This document shows, in pieces, positions 28,600-31,555 of a DNA stretch of 31,555 nt (position 1 is its first letter; each line of letters begins with the position of its first letter). The notes under the pieces are model-generated. The model was not told the origin of the DNA. It searched no databases and worked only from the letters and a program-made list of their open reading frames with translations. Made by a program: the position numbers and the translations under genes. Source of the DNA: CAYRUZ01 sp964427895 (lineage in GTDB: Bacteria; Patescibacteriota; Gracilibacteria; Peribacterales; Peribacteraceae); the NCBI GenBank assembly GCA_964427895.1, contig CAYRUZ010000011.1:1-31555 (forward strand), written 5' to 3'.

Positions 28600-28875
28600 A
28601 TGGCACACAAGGTTTCCGCCATCGAGCTGCGCCGCATGTCCCCGGAGGATCTTTCCCGGGAGATGAAGGATAAGCAGGCGCATATCGCCAAAATGCGTTT
28701 GGGCCTCCAGATCGGGTCCGAAAAGGACATCGCCAAGTACCGCCGCGAGCGCAAGGAATTCGCCCGTATGAGCACGGTTCACTCCGAGCACCAGAAGGCG
28801 GCTCCGGCCAAGACACCGGCGTTGAAAAAGCGCGCTTCTTCCGCTAAAGTCTCCGCTCCCGCTTCCAAAGAATGA
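28600..28875 (+). CDS. rpmC: 50S ribosomal protein L29 with C-terminal extension
   Basis: A 91-residue uL29; the usual length is 60-70. The helical hairpin is recognisable (LRRMSPEDLSREMKDKQ ... LRLGLQI-like KMRLGLQIGSEKD then KYRRERKEFARM). The last 25 residues are Lys/Ala/Pro/Ser-rich. It lies 2 bases after L16 and its final codons overlap the S17 start (ATGA). Confidence 0.93.
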   Translation: MAHKVSAIELRRMSPEDLSREMKDKQAHIAKMRLGLQIGSEKDIAKYRRERKEFARMSTVHSEHQKAAPAKTPALKKRASSAKVSAPASKE

Positions 28876-29201
28876 AGACCCTTTCAGGCACCATCACCGG
28901 CGCCAAGATGCAGAACACCGTGACTGTCACGGTGCACCGATCGGTCGTCCACCCGCTCTACAAGAAGCGGTTCCGCGTCAGCAAGAAGTTCCTCGCCGAC
29001 ACGAACGGACAGAGCCTGGCAGTGGGTGATGAGGTTGTCATCACGGAGTGCCGCCCGCTCTCCAAGCGCAAGCACTTCAAGGTCACCGAGATCACGAAGA
29101 AGGCCCCCGCCGTCAGCGATATCAAGATGGAGGCCGCAGTGGAGAAGTTGATTGCGAAGCCCGAGAAGAAAGACGAAGACACTTCCACCCCCGCAGCATG
29201 A
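28872..29201 (+). CDS. rpsQ: 30S ribosomal protein S17
   Basis: A 109-residue uS17, longer than the usual 80-90 because of an acidic/basic C-terminal tail. The OB-fold core shows KMQNTVTVTVHR, HPLYKKRFRVSKKFLAD and the DEVVITECRPLSKRKHF block that binds 16S rRNA. It overlaps L29 by 4 bases and its stop overlaps the L14 start (ATGA), so translation is coupled on both sides. Confidence 0.95.
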   Translation: MKTLSGTITGAKMQNTVTVTVHRSVVHPLYKKRFRVSKKFLADTNGQSLAVGDEVVITECRPLSKRKHFKVTEITKKAPAVSDIKMEAAVEKLIAKPEKKDEDTSTPAA

Positions 29202-29566
29202 TTCAGCAGCAGACCTACCTCACCGTGGCAGACAACACCGGTGCGAAGGTGTGCATGTGCATCCGCGTGCTCGGTGGCACCCGCCGCCGCTACGCGCACA
29301 TCGGTGATGTCATCATCGTCGCCATCAAGGACGCGGAACCCCGCGGCACCGTAAAGAAGAAGGCCGTGGAGCGCGCCGTCATCGTCCGCACGCGTGACCT
29401 CACGCGCCGCAAGGACGGGTCCGGCATCCGCTTCGACGACAACGCCTGCGTCATCATCCAGGAGGACGGCATGCCCAAGGGCACGCGCGTCTTCGGCCCC
29501 GTCGCCCGCGAACTGCGCGGCAAGGGCTACCAGAAGATCATCTCCCAAGCCCCCGACGTTTTATGA
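29198..29566 (+). CDS. rplN: 50S ribosomal protein L14
   Basis: A 122-residue uL14 of normal length, at the subunit interface. It starts MIQQQTYLTVADNTGAK and contains the GTRVFGPVARELR block with the conserved KIISQAPDVL end. The ATG at 29198 overlaps the S17 stop; the longer frame beginning at 29048 is a shadow of S17. Its own end overlaps the L24 start by 4 bases. Confidence 0.97.
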   Translation: MIQQQTYLTVADNTGAKVCMCIRVLGGTRRRYAHIGDVIIVAIKDAEPRGTVKKKAVERAVIVRTRDLTRRKDGSGIRFDDNACVIIQEDGMPKGTRVFGPVARELRGKGYQKIISQAPDVL

Positions 29567-30090
29567 AGATCCACACGGGCGACACCGTCGTCGTCATCAG
29601 CGGCAAGGCTAAGGGCAAGACGGGCACCGTCATCCGCGTCATGCCGGAGAATAACCGCGTGGTCGTGGAAGGCATCAACCTGCGCGTGAAGCACATCAAG
29701 AAGACCACGCAGGGAGCCGGCCAGCGCATCAAGTTCGAGGCCGCCCTCTCCGCCAGCAACGTGATGCTCGTCGATCCGAAGACGAAGAAGCGCACACGCG
29801 TCGGCTACAAGATCAACGAGAAGGGCGTGAAGACCCGTGTGGCCAAGAAGAGCGGCGAGGTCATCAAGACCGTCTCCGCCGTGAAAGCCAAGAGTTCGAA
29901 GAAGACCGATACCGCCAAGAAGGACGATGGCAGCCCGGCCAAGATTCCAGCAGCAGGCGATAGCAAGTCGCCGTTCTGGAAGCGCATGGGCTTCGGTTCC
30001 CAGGCCCAGGCTGATGCAGCCGGAGCCGGTGGCGCCGACGCCAAGGACCTTAAGGCAGCTCCCACCCAACACCGCGCACAAGGCGGCTAA
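29563..30090 (+). CDS. rplX: 50S ribosomal protein L24 with long C-terminal extension
   Basis: A 175-residue uL24; the usual length is about 100-105. The KOW motif is clear (IHTGDTVVVISGKAKGKTG) and the family core continues to KTKKRTRVGYKI. About 70 extra C-terminal residues are rich in Lys, Ala, Ser, Asp and Gly, with one hydrophobic patch (KSPFWKRMGFG). L24 starts 50S assembly and sits near the tunnel exit, so the tail could reach the nascent-chain region. This is the longest tail in the operon. Confidence 0.94.
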   Translation: MKIHTGDTVVVISGKAKGKTGTVIRVMPENNRVVVEGINLRVKHIKKTTQGAGQRIKFEAALSASNVMLVDPKTKKRTRVGYKINEKGVKTRVAKKSGEVIKTVSAVKAKSSKKTDTAKKDDGSPAKIPAAGDSKSPFWKRMGFGSQAQADAAGAGGADAKDLKAAPTQHRAQGG

Positions 30091-30096
30091 ACCCCT

Positions 30097-30657
30097 ATGG
30101 CATACGACACCCTCCACCAGCGGCTCCGTGGTCCGATCTTGAAGGCTCTCAAGGAAGAGCTTGGGATCGAGAACGTCCACGCCCTCCCGCGCCTCGACAA
30201 GGTCATCATCAACGTCGGTATCAACCGCACGAAGATGGAAGGCAAGGAAATGCAGGAATACATTGATGAGTGCCTCAAGCTCATCACGGGCCAAAAGCCG
30301 GTGTTCCGCAAAGCCAAGAAGGCCATCTCGAACTTCAAGATCAGCAAGGGCCGCATCGTCGGCGCCGTGGTTACCCTCCGTGGGAACCGCATGGAGGAGT
30401 TCCTCGATCGCCTCGTCAGCTACGTTCTCCCGCGCATCCGCGACTTCCGCGGTCTGCCCACGAAGCTCGACGGAAAGGGCAATTACGCCCTGGGACTCCG
30501 CGATCAGTCCGTCTTCCCCGAAATCCCCCTCGCCGATGTGAACCGCAGCTTCGGCATGCAGATCCAGATCACGACGACTGCCGGTTCCGACGCCGCCGGC
30601 AAGGCTCTCCTCAAGCACAGCGGCGTTCCTTTCCGCCCAGAGAAGCAGCGCAAGTAA
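30097..30657 (+). CDS. rplE: 50S ribosomal protein L5
   Basis: A 186-residue uL5 of the central protuberance, which binds 5S rRNA and contacts P-site tRNA. Typical blocks are ITGQKPVFRKAKKAIS, the LRGNRMEEFLDRLV helix and RDFRGLPTKLDGKGNY. The spacer from L24 is only ACCCCT before the ATG. Confidence 0.97.
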   Translation: MAYDTLHQRLRGPILKALKEELGIENVHALPRLDKVIINVGINRTKMEGKEMQEYIDECLKLITGQKPVFRKAKKAISNFKISKGRIVGAVVTLRGNRMEEFLDRLVSYVLPRIRDFRGLPTKLDGKGNYALGLRDQSVFPEIPLADVNRSFGMQIQITTTAGSDAAGKALLKHSGVPFRPEKQRK

Positions 30658-30703
30658 TTGCCTCGCGACGCTTTTCCCCCAATACTGCCCCGCATCCGCC
30701 CCT

Positions 30704-30928
30704 ATGGCTCGCCTGTCCATCACCCTCAAGCAGCAGAAGCGACTCAACGCCTTCCTTAAGGCGAAGGCGGAAGGTCGTAAGCCGAAATTCCCGACGCGCG
30801 TGTACAACCGCTGCAACCTGTGCGGCCGCCGTCACGGATTCCTCCGCTTCTTCGGCATCTGCCGCGTGTGCTTCCGCGAATTGGCGGCTAACGGCGAGAT
30901 CCCGGGCGTTAAGAAGTCCTCCTGGTGA
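30704..30928 (+). CDS. rpsN: 30S ribosomal protein S14, zinc-binding type
   Basis: A 74-residue uS14 of the short, zinc-binding class: RCNLCGRRHGF and GICRVCFREL give Cys37, Cys40, Cys53 and Cys56 as the zinc ligands, and the protein ends in the canonical GEIPGVKKSSW. The usual form has 61 residues. The extra dozen are near the N-terminus (LNAFLKAKAEGRKPK). The 46-base spacer after L5, the longest in the operon, is pyrimidine-rich and ends GCCCCT-ATG. Confidence 0.96.
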   Translation: MARLSITLKQQKRLNAFLKAKAEGRKPKFPTRVYNRCNLCGRRHGFLRFFGICRVCFRELAANGEIPGVKKSSW

Positions 30929-30947
30929 TTCCATCATTCTCCCTCCC

Positions 30948-31331
30948 ATGACGTTCACAGATCCCATCGGCGACCTTCTCACCCGGATGCGCAACGCGCA
31001 GTCCGCCCGCCGCGCCAGCTGCCGCGCAGCCCACTCCAACCTCAAGCAGGAGTTGTGCGAGCTGCTCAAGAAGAACGGCTGGATCGAGGATGTCATCGTC
31101 CACGGTGAGGCTCCCAAGCAGGAAATCGAAGTCGTCTTCAAGAAGGGCGCCGCCCTCGATGTGCGCCGCGCCAGCAAGCCTGGCCGCCGCCTCTACGCCA
31201 AAGCAACCGAACTGAAGCCGATCCTCCGCGGATTCGGCATCGCCATCCTCACGACGAGCCAGGGCCTCATGACTGACGAGGACGCCCGCAAGAAGAACGT
31301 CGGCGGCGAAGTACTTTGCACCATCTCCTAA
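30948..31331 (+). CDS. rpsH: 30S ribosomal protein S8
   Basis: A 127-residue uS8 of normal length, which binds the central domain of 16S rRNA and in Escherichia coli represses the spc operon. DPIGDLLTRMRNAQ at the start and the TTSQGLMTDEDARKKNVGGEVL end are diagnostic. The ATG at 30948 is fixed by homology; the longer frame beginning at 30270 is a shadow of L5 and S14. The 19-base spacer ends CCTCCC-ATG. Confidence 0.97.
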   Translation: MTFTDPIGDLLTRMRNAQSARRASCRAAHSNLKQELCELLKKNGWIEDVIVHGEAPKQEIEVVFKKGAALDVRRASKPGRRLYAKATELKPILRGFGIAILTTSQGLMTDEDARKKNVGGEVLCTIS

Positions 31332-31346
31332 ACCTCCCTCTCACCC

Positions 31347-31555
31347 ATGTCCCGCATTGGACGCAAACCCATCGGCCTCCCCTCCGGCGTCACCGCCGAA
31401 GTGAAGGGCAACGTCGTGCGCGTCAAAGGCGCGAAGGGCGAGCTCAGCTACACCTTCCTCGACCAGGTGACCGTCAAGCAGGAGGAGAACAACGTCATCG
31501 TCGAGCGCAAGAACGACGACTCGCGCTCGCGCGAGCGCCACGGCCTCACCCGCGC
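31347..31555 (+). CDS. rplF: 50S ribosomal protein L6 (partial, cut by window end)
   Basis: The first 69 codons of uL6, a protein near the sarcin-ricin loop and the factor-binding site. MSRIGRKPIGLPSGV and the VRVKGAKGELSYTF block are typical. The rest lies beyond the window. The 15-base spacer after S8 has two purines and ends CACCC-ATG. Confidence 0.95.
   Translation, partial: MSRIGRKPIGLPSGVTAEVKGNVVRVKGAKGELSYTFLDQVTVKQEENNVIVERKNDDSRSRERHGLTR

Noticed and set aside
1..31555. CRISPR arrays, insertion sequences, prophage genes or attachment sites
   Set aside because: No repeat-spacer pattern, transposase, integrase or terminal inverted repeat was seen on either strand.

Overview
The window is bacterial chromosome: the 3' end of a 23S rRNA gene and a 5S rRNA gene at one end, and most of an S10/spc ribosomal-protein operon (L3 to the start of L6) at the other. 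Gene density is high, there are no tRNAs or mobile elements, and base composition is GC-rich. Several traits suggest a member of the Candidate Phyla Radiation (Patescibacteria), perhaps of the Peregrinibacteria/Peribacteria type: near-total absence of Shine-Dalgarno sites, L16 and S14 sequence peculiarities, long tails on ribosomal proteins, and giant uncharacterised proteins. That placement is inference; no 16S rRNA is present to test it.

Layout. 1-619: 23S 3' end, 5S and a terminator. 724-3240: a small four-helix membrane protein (+), then two uncharacterised minus-strand genes, one a Ser-rich anchored/exported protein. 3502-6413: an orphan Cache-PAS sensor histidine kinase and a secreted triple-SLH protein, each with its own clear promoter. 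6460-10040: a class IV aminotransferase, a small multi-pass membrane protein (ECF-S/DUF6580-like), an RsuA/RluB-type pseudouridine synthase and a beta-CASP metallo-beta-lactamase-fold RNA-processing enzyme, each with an apparently leaderless start. 10044-12155 (minus): class II lysyl-tRNA synthetase with a fused C-terminal HD-domain module.

12239-23925 is the most unusual part. A cassette occurs three times in tandem: a paralogous soluble protein of 137-140 aa, then a small protein with one main membrane segment, then (in the second and third copies) a giant protein of 987 or 1967 aa. The two giants share a layout: helical N-terminal region, central hydrophobic segments, Pro/Ala-rich linker and C-terminal domain. 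The second and third cassettes start from near-identical promoters. I recognise none of these families. The arrangement suggests a duplicated chaperone/adaptor - membrane anchor - large effector or scaffold system, but no function can be assigned.

23970-31555: the ribosomal-protein operon, L3-L4-L23-L2-S19-L22-S3-L16-L29-S17-L14-L24-L5-S14-S8-L6(partial), from a TTGACG/TACACT promoter followed by a leader stem-loop. Spacers between these genes are almost purely pyrimidine and end in CCCT or TCCC next to the ATG, where a Shine-Dalgarno site would normally be. Elsewhere -10 boxes commonly lie about 6-11 bases before the start codon, implying leaderless mRNAs. Together these point to a translation-initiation mode that does not depend on Shine-Dalgarno pairing.
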